Part shown: piece by piece, positions 11,792-21,590 of the stretch | Layout: each line of letters begins with the position of its first letter | How positions within the stretch are numbered: position 1 is the first letter of the stretch | Source: Chara braunii | Taxonomy: Eukaryota > Streptophyta > Charophyceae > Charales > Characeae | Direction of reading: 5' to 3' | Length of the DNA stretch: 48,813 nt | Assembly (NCBI GenBank): GCA_003427395.1 | Contig: BFEA01000457.1 | Location: 372,925-421,737, forward strand | Notes under the pieces: generated by a model | Seen by the model: the letters and a program-made list of their open reading frames with translations, nothing else | Told to the model about the DNA's origin: nothing | Databases searched by the model: none | Position numbers and translations under genes: made by a program

Positions 11792-13009
11792 CCCCATTTG
11801 CTAATTGTTGGCGGTGTTGTTTGTTTTTGAATGCATCCTCTGCTACGTCTGGTGCAGACACAATGTCTACGTCAAGAGGCGAGCAGCCTACGGGGACCTC
11901 GGGGAGGGAGTCGACGAATGCAAAATCGTGGTTGAATCATGCGCACACGAAGTGGTTCGTCGATTGGTGCTTCGCCGAAGATGACGAGCCCATGAAACCG
12001 CTTTGCGGTCTTGTCATCTTCGTGGAAGATAGAAAAGGACGAAGAGTGCTCGGCTCGGTCAAGGGATGGCAGCCATCGAAAAATCACGACAACAGTGGTA
12101 CCTGATGCATGTCGTTTACAATTCGAAGGGTGACGTTATGGCAGGGTTGAAAGGGGCGATTCTCTCGTGGGATCTGTTGCAGGGGCTTGGTGGGGGGGCT
12201 TTGAGGACCCCTTTCTATACTGAAGTCGCGAAGGGAGGTCTTGTTTCGGCCAGGGAGTTTTTTGACGAGGTCGAGAGGAGCGACTTCGACCTCGACGATC
12301 CCTGCCAAATTTTGAGCGACATGGAACTATTGCTTCCTGTGCAAATGTGCTCCGGGTTCGTTTCCAGTGGTTCAGTACAGCCCCGACAGGGTGAGGAAAT
12401 GGGTTCCGGTGGTTCAGTACAGCCCCGGCAGCGTAAGGAACGCGGTTGCTTCGATGACAGCGAGGAGGAAGAAGAGGAGGACACACGAGTTTCGCCGCAA
12501 AGACTCAGAGATCGCGGGATGCTGAGAATTCCGGGGGCTGAGAGAGGGGCAACGGTCGTCGAGCAGCCGTCGACATCGGGTGGCCGTCTCGGCTTGGGGT
12601 CGGAGGACAGGACAGTTGGCGTCGTTTCCGGCGGGGAGGGAGGGGAACAACAGTCTACACAAAAGAGAAGAGGAGGTTCTGAGGGGGAGGCGTCGGAAGC
12701 TTAAAAGAAGCAGAAGACAAAGACCCCACAGCAGTCAGGGGGGAAAAGGAAGGGAGCTGAGGGGCATGTCGGCGCGTCGAGTCAAAAGCGCCCGGCCTCG
12801 GCTTAGAAGCCACCCCAGTCGGCCCCTGTCCAGCCCAGCCTCGTCATCGACATCGACGCGGCATACTTCCTGGAATGGAAAAACGGCTTGCGAACAAAGT
12901 GGGAGTTCGCCATTAACCCGTCGCAAGTCATCGACATCGGCGAGTAGGCGGCGGCATACAACCAGCGTTCCTTGGATCCCGTGCAAATACAGGCCATTAT
13001 TGACGCAAT

Positions 13010-13400
13010 GACGACGGCCTACTCTCAGACCGAGAAGACTTACGAGCTGCCAACACTAAAGCTCGCGCCTCTCGGGTTGGTTAAACCGACGCCCAGGGTG
13101 CGGGCGGATCGTCTGAAGCCGGAGGACTGGAGGACGAGCTGGCAGGGCAATACTACTACTACGCTGTGGCGGGCCAGCATAACGCGGCTGCGGCCAGGGC
13201 GCTGCTTGGCACGGATGTCGCGGTGAGGTACAACTTCGAGCGCTGACCTGCACGAATGGTGTACTTCTCGGACGAGGACTTTGAGGGGTACTTTCTGGTC
13301 AGTGCCGAGGACAACAAGAAAGACCTGAAGGCCCCTCCGAGACAGCTCAAACTCTCCATGAGAGACATTCGGTGGTGTTGGAAGGAATTGGGTTACCCGA
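13010..13400 (+). other. ParB/Srx-like domain within the relic
   Basis: Reading frame 0 to ~13130 and then frame 2, the region has 'YELPTLKLAPLGLVKP', then LKPEDW, then a Tyr run into AVAGQHNAAAAR and ALLG. Next come the hydrophobic strand ARMVYFSDEDFEGYF and a helix-rich AEDN segment. This matches the ParB N-terminal fold pattern, in which the hallmark is 'Y.vvaGerR..Aa..lG' followed by a beta strand and the S.. N motif. Here GERR/GQHR is GQHN. A TGA at 13244 replaces what is probably Trp. The assignment is by pattern, not by search. Confidence 0.55.
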
Positions 13401-14419
13401 AAGTTGTTATGGGTAACCCCAGCGGGAAACAGGCGCAGGTGGAGGCATGGCGAAGATTTTGTGCGGAGGCGCTCCACAGGACGCCGTACAATCACTTGTG
13501 GACTCTTGCCGATGACAAGACCGAGCAAGGAATCAAGAAACAGAACGCTGCCCTTCGATCCTATTTCCCGCTCGCGATGGCAGGGAAAAGCGCATGGGAA
13601 ACCGGGATGGAATTTTTCGAGAGATGGGAAACGGGCAGACTGCTGGCACCGGAAGCAGCGAAGTGGATCGCGAAGAAGAAGAAGTTGCAGGGCCTCAGGC
13701 CAGGTGTGAGCCACATCGAAAATGAGAAGGACGGGCGAAAGGTAGTCGTCTACAATGTCCCCGTCGAAGGGCCACAAAAGAAAGGCAAGAAGGAAAAAGA
13801 GCCAGGCGACTAGTTCGTCCAGGTCACCGAGCTGGATCCACACTGCTAGAAGAGCATGGAGGCCCTTACCGACAATGAGAAATGCCGGTTGTTGAAGAAG
13901 GTTCTCAACTGCGAGGTGGTCTGGGTGCAGACATGGTCCTCCGCGTTGGAAGCAAGGGAAGCTGGGGATGCAAGAGGCAGTGCAACTGGTGAAGTGCGAT
14001 CGCATATTGGTGCGATTGTGGAACTACTACCAGTTCAAGCATGAGAACCGGCCAGACAGTCACTGGACCACTAAGTACCGCGTCCTGAAAAAATGAGAGG
14101 CGATTTTGGCAAAGTTTGAAGGCCAGGGGCTGGATGCAGTATTGTGGGACGGGAGCAGAAACTTGTCAGTGACTCCTCCTTGTTCAAGGACTGTCCGCCC
14201 TACATGGGTTGCGAAGACGACAAGTCGATCAAGGCGACAAAAAAGCTAGTCCAAAACAAGAAGTTGCCCATCGACTGGAAGAACAAGGCCCTCTCCGTGT
14301 TGACCGGCAGCAGGTTGAAAAACATGGAAGTCGCGCTGGCCGAAGGGATGGTGCACATTCTGTGAAACGACTCGAAGGACGTCACAACTATTGCCCCGTT
14401 CGGCGTCGACCCTCTGGAT

Positions 14420-15120
14420 GCGCAGATGAAGATCGTGGAGTTGGAGAGGGCGGTCGAAATCACGAAATGCAACACGTGCGTTCTCGACTTGTGTGAACCG
14501 GTGGACATCAAACAGTGGACAGCTAAAGTTTTCGAGAGTTTGAATGCCCTCCTGGAGCACTTGTTCCCGTCGCACTGAACTGTAGTTGCGTTCGTCCCCC
14601 GTGAGCACGACTACTACTTCATGACCAGCCTGCACCATCTGTCCGTCGTGAAGGCAATGGCCGGGAAGTGGGTGAGGAGGACGTAGCAGAAGAAAAGTTT
14701 CGGTGTCGGCCACAACTTGTACTCCTTGGACGACCACATGTACATCCTTTTCAAAGGCGACGACTTGCGGGAGAACACATCTGTTGTCTACGACGTGAGG
14801 TTGGCGGCGGGTGATGCTGCCGCGGTGGGGGCACTTCACAAAGTGACTCCCACTGATATATCCGACATGCTGTTCGACGCTTGTGAATGGCCCGTCGTGA
14901 TACATGGGCGTGATCCCGTGGTGTACAAGGGCCATGAGCGGAACCCCACACAATTCGCCCATGCTGGAATTCCTTTGCAAAAAGGGGAACGACATCATGT
15001 TCCTCAGGAAAGCGCACGCACAAGTCGTGTGGGAGGTTTTGAAGGGTGGTCGCAACGTCATCGCGTTGGAGGGGAATTCGGAGTGGTTGCAATTCACGTT
15101 GGATTTCCTGAAAACCGCGG
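14420..15120 (+). other. Beta-class N4/N6 amino-methyltransferase-like domain, catalytically degenerate
   Basis: In frame 2, 'TCVLDLCEPVDIKQW' is followed by a helix, then WTVVAFVPREHD (with TGA at 14576 in the W position), then GKWVRR, then LYSLDDHMYILFKGDD. This order resembles beta-class MTases: motif IV (DPPY) first, then strand, 'W.K', and the 'e.il...kg' strand. In frame 0 from 14961, 'GNDIMFLRKAHAQVVWEVL' then GGRNVIALEGN resembles the motif I region (F.G.G, then 'gR..igiE'). The catalytic DPPY is CEPV and F.G.G is FLRKA, so this copy, and perhaps the family, would not be an active methylase of the usual type. Confidence 0.5.
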
Positions 15121-16339
15121 TTAACTCAGGAGCATACCGCTGCAAGTTCATTACGAAGAGTGAGAAGCCGAGACGCGTTTGGGATCCTTCGACGGACACG
15201 TGGTTCAAGCTAAGCGCCCGAAAAAGGAGCAGGATCTACGAGTTCCTCTTCTTGGAGAAGCGTCCTGCGAGGGGCACCGACATCGAGTACATGCGCCGCA
15301 AGGAACACATGTAGGCGCTGCTAGACAACTATCACGGCGCCACACGCCTGAACGTGAAGAACTTCCTGGACCGACTGGAGTTATTGTACTTTGTCGAATC
15401 CGAGCCGGTCCTGAGACTCGAGAGTTACGGTGCCTTGATCGACGCCGACGAAGAGTCCCTCACCGGTGTTGTCTTCGACACCGGTGCACCTGAGGAGGAT
15501 ACCGACACCGAGGAAATTGACATCGACTACCGCCTTGCTCTAGTGCTCCCATCCCCGGCCTCCTCGTCGGCGAGTCCCTCAACAAACCGGCCTCCACAAG
15601 CGACGCCCGTGCGGAGGACCCCTAGTAAGCTGTTGGCGAGATTGACACCTCGGCCTGCTGCGCCTCCTCCTCTGCGTCCAGGGTGTCAAGTCCCCCTGGA
15701 ACATCCTTCTCGGAAGGATGAGAACATCCACTTCGAAGGGCATGACCACACGCGTTCCACGGAGGCAGACTGGGGTCATGACATGATTTGGCACCCGGGG
15801 ATGATCCAGCCCGCAATTCGGAAGGGGGAGTGGGTCATGGCCATAGTCGACACTTATGGGGAATGGAAGTCGTCCGAGCGCCTGGACAAGTCCGACTACT
15901 TGGATATCGCGAGGAGTGTTGTGGTGGATAAAGTGACGTCAGAGAACAGCAACCTGCAGCCCGCCAACCCGGCCATCATTGCCACTGCTGATCGCTTGTT
16001 TCGGGAACTTCATGACAAGCAGTGGTTGGAACTATCTGACGATTTCTACGACCTCTAGACGAGCCCTTCGAAGAAAAAGATGAACTGGAAAGTACCCCCG
16101 TCGACAGGGACCCAGGGTAGTGTGGGAGGAGGACCTCCGAGCCCCCCCGGGGCCGGAGGGGGGGAGGCAGTGGCCACGAGGAAGGAGGCGGCGGAGGCAG
16201 TGGCCATACGACATCAGGGGGAAGCGCGCCGGCATCATCGCCTGCCCCTGGCAGTCAGGGCAGGATCGCGCACAGCGGCATGAGGGAAGGGGGGGTGAAA
16301 GTCACACACTCCCCAACAGCAGGGAACGGCAAGTCGGGG

Positions 16340-16747
16340 AAGTTCGCCCGCATCCGAACTTCGCAGACGGAGGACCCAGTGCCCGCGGAGGCAGCGAAGT
16401 CGGCCGGCATCCGCACTTCGACGACTCTGGAGCAGGCGGCCCTTCCATCGTGGACTGCTTTCGACTCCTTCGGTGAAGTAGGGCGGGGCTCATGTGTAGG
16501 GGATCCTGTCTCCGCCGTGAAGGGCAAGTCCGCGGGCATCCTTACCAGGGCGGACGACGTTCAGGCGAGTGTACCGGTCGAGTGGAGGTCTATAGGAGCA
16601 CAGGCGTCGGAGATGGGCGCCGCCCTTGCTGTGCGGGAGGCGATGCCGCCAGCCCTTGGACAAGGCCGATCTGCGGAGTCACAGAGAGAGATTGCTGGTG
16701 CAGCGCCGTCCGCCTTCCTTGCGACGAAGTCCGCGGTATCCGTACTT
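16340..16747 (+). repeat. 22-bp palindromic motif, cluster 4, inside the relic's tail
   Basis: Copies start at 16340, 16397, 16526 and 16727, all on the + strand with the CCGG/ATC core direction. All four start in the same reading frame (spacings 57, 129 and 201 bp). Read in that frame with the next two bases they give KFARIRTS, KSAGIRTS, KSAGILTR and KSAVSVLR. The fourth is 21 rather than 22 bp long. Confidence 0.85.
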
Positions 16748-17830
16748 CGTCCGTGACGTGCCTGCAGTCAGAGGAGGCAGGGACGGAGGAAGGTGCTACG
16801 TCTGTTCATACAGACGACCGCTCCTTGGGATCCGCCTTGATGCGGCTGCAAGGAGCCGAGTCGCGTGAGACTGACAGGGGTGAAGAATGGGTGCAAGTCG
16901 AGGGCGGAGAAGAAGGGGGAGAATGGGAGGAGGGGGGAGAAGGAGACGAAGGGCGAGAGAAGGAGTTGATTACATTGCGCGACGGGGAAGACGGTGAAGA
17001 AGGAGGACTCAGTATTACAGACGAGGAAAGGGTGGATGCCAGAGACGAGGATGTATGTGGGGAGACACTTGATTCGTTCGGTCTGGTGTACGCCAGACCA
17101 GGTGAAGGTGATATCGACGACGACACGACGACGATTGAGATGGAGAAGCAGGTGGTTAGTGGCCTTTTCGTGGACCACGAAGAATATGACGCCCACCGCC
17201 TAGCAACGGCGGTGCATCCCCCCGACGGGTGCCACGAGGCTATCATGACAGTGAGCCCGACGAAAAACGACTCGCCGTCTTAGCGTCAACGAGGTCATCG
17301 ATAGCATACTGGGCGACGTGCAAGCTAAAACACTTCCGTCCACCCCGTCAAAAAACGATGCCCTTCTCAGCAACGAAATTGTCGCGGCCGGGGACTTGGC
17401 GCTCATCCAGCTGTGCTTTCCGGTACCCTGGTCACCGCTCACAGGAGGAAGGGGGGGGGTTGTTGGGGGCCGCCAGCACGTCACGTCCCCAAAAAAGTGC
17501 AGGGTAGGCACTCCAGCCCTAGCTGTCCTCGCCTTACCAGCGCCCATGTCGCCGATGAAGGAGCGGAAAGAAAAACAAGCTGGTAAGCATTGACGATCGT
17601 CGCGATGTCAGCACTCCCTCGTTTCGGGATTGTCGACGTTGTTTGTCAACCCCCTTGTCGGTTTATGCCCCACGTTAGATGGACAAAATTCCGCTTCACT
17701 TGTCAGCGAGGACCAATTGGCCTCTTGTTCCTTAACACACCGTCACTCTTTATTCTGCGACCGCTCATCCGCTCCTCTCTCTACACGTTCTCTGTCGTCG
17801 TCTCGACTTTCTATCTTTGGCCGACACCTG

Positions 17831-17852
17831 TAGTGCGGATACCGGCGGACTA
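17831..17852. repeat. 22-bp palindromic motif downstream of the relic
   Basis: The sequence is TAGTGCGG-ATACCGG-CGGACTA, almost identical to the copy at 18264-18285. It lies 238 bp after the last stop of the relic; another copy lies just upstream of the relic (11770). Confidence 0.85.
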
Positions 17853-17890
17853 CAAGACAGATCGTCCGATGAACGATTTTCGCAGCCACG

Positions 17891-18515
17891 AGCTTGTGTG
17901 CATTCGCACATAAAACGACGAGCGCAGTCTAGCCCGAGAACCCTGCACATGATGACAAAAGACCACATTACGCCAAAGAAGAGGAATGTTTACAAATGCT
18001 GAAGTTCGGATTCCGGCGGACTTGCAACTACAACCAGCAGGTCAGGTCGCAGAACCGGGTTTGGTCCTGACACTGGAACTGCGGAAACCGCCGGAAAAAC
18101 GGTAATACGGAAGGTCTGTTCTGAAGTCCGCCGACATCCGAACTACAAGTGCCGGCGCGAGGTGGAGCACGCCCCGTTGGTTGGTGTTTGCGAACTGTGG
18201 CTGCAAGTCCGCTGGAATCCGCACATCGGCAAATGCCGACTTTCCACCTCGCGCCGGCACTTCTAGTGCGGATACCGGCGGACTAGAAAACATACTCTTC
18301 GAAGTTCTGGTTTCCTCCGGTCACCGCAGTTCCAGTGTCAGGACCAAACCTAGCTGGTCCGTGTCTGCTAGTTGTAGCTACAAGTCCGTCGAAATCCGAA
18401 CTTCAGAATTGGTAGGCGTTCCTCTTCTTTGGCCTGATGTGGTCTTTGTCGTCATGTGCTGGGGTCTCGCGCTCGACAATGCTCGTCGTTTTATGTCCAA
18501 ATGCACGCATGCTTG
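17891..18515. mobile_element. ~630 bp foldback (inverted-repeat) element carrying five 22-bp palindromes
   Basis: The left arm (~17891-18170) and right arm (~18243-18515) are imperfect inverted copies. Matching blocks include 'acataaaacgacgagc' (left ~17908) with its complement near 18485, 'ccaaagaagaggaa' (~17972) with its complement near 18420, 'ggtttggtcctgacactgg' (18058) with its complement near 18330, and 'aagtgccggcgcgaggtgga' with its complement ending at 18262. Five palindromes sit at 18002, 18124, 18205 (loop), 18264 and 18382, with outer pairs symmetric about position ~18204. No transposase is present. It resembles a foldback or MITE-type element, but clear target-site duplications were not found. 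Confidence 0.75.
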
Positions 18516-18712
18516 TGGGCTACATTATCTTTCACATTGTCACTTTCGTCGAACTCCTCTTGGGAATCATATATTCATTTCGGGTTCTGTCTATTCTCTG
18601 TTTTACAAGGGTCCGGTCGTCTCGAAAAAGGAGTTTCTCGAAATATCCGGCACGTGTATTGCAGAAACTTCTGAGATTCACGACAAGAAACAAGAATATG
18701 TTAAAGGCATCA

Positions 18713-19352
18713 GGGGTTGATGTCGAGATTGGAGAGAAGGAGCATGCCTTAGCCATTGACAAATGTCTTTCCCTTCTACCTGCGGAGAAGGGGACATATC
18801 CACGATCTGTGACTAGGGGTCAGGCCATGTATGAAAAATACTTAGCGACGCGTCGTGTGGTGAACGACAACCTTTAGAACTTCCTTTCTCACTTCCCCGC
18901 GTGTGCGTTGGTCGATGATGTGCAGCTCGGGCCACAACACCTGCAGCCTGGGGGGGGCATTTCGCTACGGCGATTGCGCGTCAAGTCTCGAGGGTTATGA
19001 ACGATGTTTCTCGCAGCGTGGTGCCTCCTCATCATGTCCTCTCTTCGTTTGCGGATGATCAATTCATAATCACGGCGAAAAATATGCTCATCGTTTTGCA
19101 AGCCAATGGCAAGATCAACGATGAGGTGGTGAATTTCTACATGGCCCTTTTGTGGTCGACGACATCCGCGACACGTGCACGGCCATCAGGCCTTCAAATC
19201 TTCAGCTTCAATTCTTTCTTCTTCAGTATGCTGCAACTTCGAGGACATACTGGGGTGGAGAGGTGGGCTAAAAACGTTGATCTGCATCAGTACGATATGA
19301 TCTTCATTCTGGTGCACAAACATAACGATCACTGGATCCTACTTTCCGTCAT
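18713..19352 (+). pseudogene. Remnant of a Ulp1-like (C48) cysteine protease
   Basis: Frame 2 (18713-~18955, with a TAG at 18875) reads through 'EKEHALAIDKCLSLLPAEKG'. After a G-run (18951-18957) frame 1 continues to about 19350. The diagnostic part is INDEVVNFYMALL, then FSFNSFFFSML, then RWAKNVDLHQYDMIFILVHK and HNDHWILL. This follows the Ulp1/SENP order: 'lnDevinfym.ll', 'ff.sffy..l', 'rw.k..di...d.ifiPvh', 'HW'. The His of HW corresponds to the catalytic His. The Asp and the Q..C part of the active site are missing because the sequence changes after ~19352. Such domains are common in plant Mutator- and CACTA-like elements, so a mobile-element origin is likely. Confidence 0.7.
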
Positions 19353-19384
19353 GTGGGCTACTTTCCTACAAAAGCCATGTGTGA

Positions 19385-19418
19385 GAAACGTAAGGTTGGG
19401 GGTTCAAATCCCTTTTTC
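19385..19418 (+). other. tRNA T-arm-like sequence at the end of the protease relic
   Basis: The text 'ggggg-ttcaaat-ccctt' can form a 5-bp T stem (with two G-T pairs) and the 7-base loop, followed by a pyrimidine-rich 3' tail. No D-arm, anticodon arm or 5' acceptor was found upstream, so this is at most a tRNA or SINE fragment. Confidence 0.25.
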
Positions 19419-19438
19419 CGCTCGTATCACCGCAACGC

Positions 19439-19564
19439 GGCGCACTATGTGGCACCCATAAGACCAGTGCCCGACATGAAGTCGGCCTGGATTAAGGTGG
19501 CCGGCCCCGATGCGGGCCGGCGCACTATGTGGCACCCATAAGAGCAGCACGCTGCTCTTATGGG
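19439..19564. repeat. 80-bp direct repeat with two hairpins
   Basis: 'ggcgcactatgtggcaccca' plus 'taaga' occurs at 19439-19463 and 19519-19543. Between them, GCCGGCCC-CGATGC-GGGCCGGC (19500-19521) is a perfect 8-bp hairpin. The second copy runs into a perfect palindrome at 19535-19564 with 14-bp arms CCCATAAGAGCAGC around a 2-base centre. The function is unknown; the palindrome could equally be an assembly fold or an insertion footprint. Confidence 0.7.
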
Positions 19565-19737
19565 GGATTGGGGGAAGGCTCAATCCCGGAGCAGTAAGCG
19601 CGGTAGTTCCCTTCTTCCCTTCCTCAACTCTGCCCACCGGAACTTTCGACGTTCCAACATTCAAACACAACAAGGAGTCGACGTCATTGTGTTGCTGTGA
19701 TTATCCATCAGTGGGGGTCGCAGGTTGTGCTGCTCAA

Positions 19738-20040
19738 GGCACCTTGCTCATCACAATCAAGGCACCCTGCTCATCACGATCAGAAATAAGTATGGATCTC
19801 AGCACACTTATGAAACTTCTCCGACAAGGATACAATCAAGGCGCCTTGCTCATCACAATCAAAAATAAGACTTAGTATGAATCTCAGCACACTTATCAAA
19901 CTTCTCCGATAAGGACACAATCAAGGCGCGTTGCTCATCGGAATTATACATAAGTATGGATCTCGGCACACTTCCGCATATCAGGCACACCTTGCTCATT
20001 ATAAACAAGTATGGATCTCAACACACTTCCGCATATGGGG
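19738..20040 (+). repeat. Degenerate tandem array with ~56-87 bp spacing
   Basis: Four units share 'aaggcgccttgctcatca' and 'agtatggatctcagcacact', the latter near 19790, 19877, 19954 and 20010. Unit lengths shrink from about 87 to 56 bp. No coding frame is consistent. Confidence 0.75.
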
Positions 20041-21590
20041 CGAGTGGATGGGTGAGTGGATGGGTATGCCTAGGTTGCTTAGGCTGCAGCTGAAACTGAA
20101 TTCGTTCGAAAGAGGACACAATATAATGTCATATTTTAACGAATAACGTGTTTAACAAACAAAGGAACAAACGGCGGCCCCTCACGGCGTCTATCACTAG
20201 GAACCTCTACTCATCTGAAGATAGATAAATCCTAACACTCACCTCCGCGACAAGCGGCTCACTCTCTCTGTCTCTCCACACACATGGCCTGGTTTGACAC
20301 TCGATCCTTACCCACAGGAAAACTCCTTCCCTGACGACCAACCCTCACTCTATTGTGGGTCTATACTTACTCCTTCCTTCCAGTGGTAGTTTCACGACAT
20401 CGTACCGGTCGGCCTCTTGTCTAAGTTGAATCTGAGTGCCCGATTCGATAAACACCATTCCTAATCAAGTATCAGCAGTTCTCTCACTTCACCCTTCTCC
20501 CGTGTTTTACTCTGAGACTGTTGAGATCACAGACCTTCACGACAGGCCCCCACCGATCGCTCCTATATCCCCTCAAGACGTCAACAGGCCTAGGAAAGAA
20601 CCGCCCTCTGGCGTATCTCTCCCTACCCTCATGTCGAGAAGGAGGATTGATCAGCGTACCATCGTCGCTGACCTACCACCTACATCGCGACATGGGCACG
20701 AGCCGGCCAACTCATGTGCCCTAGGGTGGACTGAAGTCACACGCGGCTAAGGGGCGGTGTCTCACTCGTGCATCCTCACGCTCCTATCCATGCCTCTACT
20801 CGACCCATCTCAGGCGTGGTCTCTCATCCCTGACTCGTGCAGTGAATCAAGCCCCCCTGCTATCCATCAGGATCAGCTAGCCTATCTATTCCCTACCCAA
20901 CTCCTTGCAATCCGGGGTGCTTTTCCCCTCGCCTTCAGTCCCTTCAGATCATCCCCTGCTCACGATTCTCTCTCTTGGAGTCAATATCAGGGTAGACTGA
21001 ACAAAGAGTAGGGAAATCAGAATAACCCCTCTCAATCACGAGGAATAGCAGAGAGGAAAAGCACGAAAAACCGAGAAAATGCAGGAATCGGTAAAATCAC
21101 GAACTGCAAAAAATCACGATCTCACCGAAGAGCATCGATCATAGGTCAATGGGGGTGTCGTCTGCCCACTCGTGCCCGTACTGTCCAACGTCTCACCTGC
21201 GCACTCTAGTCATTGGCCAACTGATCAGCCTCCTCTCGTCTGCCTTGTTTCAGTTACATCCTTGTGCTGATCCTCTTACATCCCCGCGGTTACAGGCGGA
21301 CCGAAGTCCCGAGAGGCAGCCTTCCCCGGCAACGGCGCCACTGTCGACCGGTAGAAGGGGTATGCCGGCACGCCGTCTGAACCCTAAGCCTCGCGCCGCG
21401 TCTGTCACCAGCGGGAGGGTCGGTCGGGGCTCCTGTAACCTGCACAAAACACGTGAGTCCACATCCGCGAAAACAAGGATCGTAGCCAGGGTTGTCACGC
21501 GGGGATCCCCGGGGCAAGCCGGGGTAGGAGTTTCATCCCTGGACCCTTGCCGCGGGGCTACCCGACCCCCGCCCCTGCCAAAACACCCCC
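20041..21590. other. C/T-rich stretch before the gap; no gene recognised
   Basis: No domain-bearing reading frame was found. At 21324-21340 the text CCCCGGCAACGGCGCCA resembles a phrase I associate with the untranslated leader of plant LTR retrotransposons; this is recollection, not a search result. No LTR pair or polymerase domain is visible. Confidence 0.35.

Larger units (their letters stand above)
11863..17593 (+). pseudogene. Relic of a ParB-like / beta-class DNA amino-methyltransferase-like gene
   Basis: This is a long coding region broken into frame segments: 11863-~12062 (frame 1), ~12066-13130 (0), 13133-~13948 (2), 13950-~14150 (0), ~14150-14960 (2), 14961-~16155 (0), ~16160-16756 (2), ~16750-17280 (1), 17282-17593 (2). 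In-frame stops lie at 12702, 12804, 12945, 13244, 13811, 13847, 14094, 14363, 14576, 14684, 15312 and 16056. At each shift the protein sense continues in the next frame with little or no loss, so single-base indels explain the breaks better than introns. An N-terminal domain is followed by an acidic low-complexity linker with a duplicated GSVQPRQ motif, a ParB-like region (~13010-13400), a methyltransferase-like region (~14420-15120), a Pro/Ser-rich hinge, a second conserved block to 16056 and an acidic tail. As assembled it cannot make the full protein. Confidence 0.7.

Noticed and set aside
13040-14005. 321-codon minus-strand frame opposite the ParB-like region
   Set aside because: It is a shadow of the plus-strand coding text, which carries the recognisable motifs.
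14246-15208. 320-codon minus-strand frame opposite the methyltransferase-like region
   Set aside because: Same reason: it mirrors codon composition of the plus strand and shows no family features.
11863-16058. Reassigned stop codons (alternative genetic code) to explain in-frame TAG/TGA in the relic
   Set aside because: TAA, TAG and TGA all occur and frameshifts are interspersed, so decay is the simpler explanation.
19385-19418. Functional tRNA gene
   Set aside because: Only a T-arm-like part is present. There is no D-arm or anticodon arm at the right distance.
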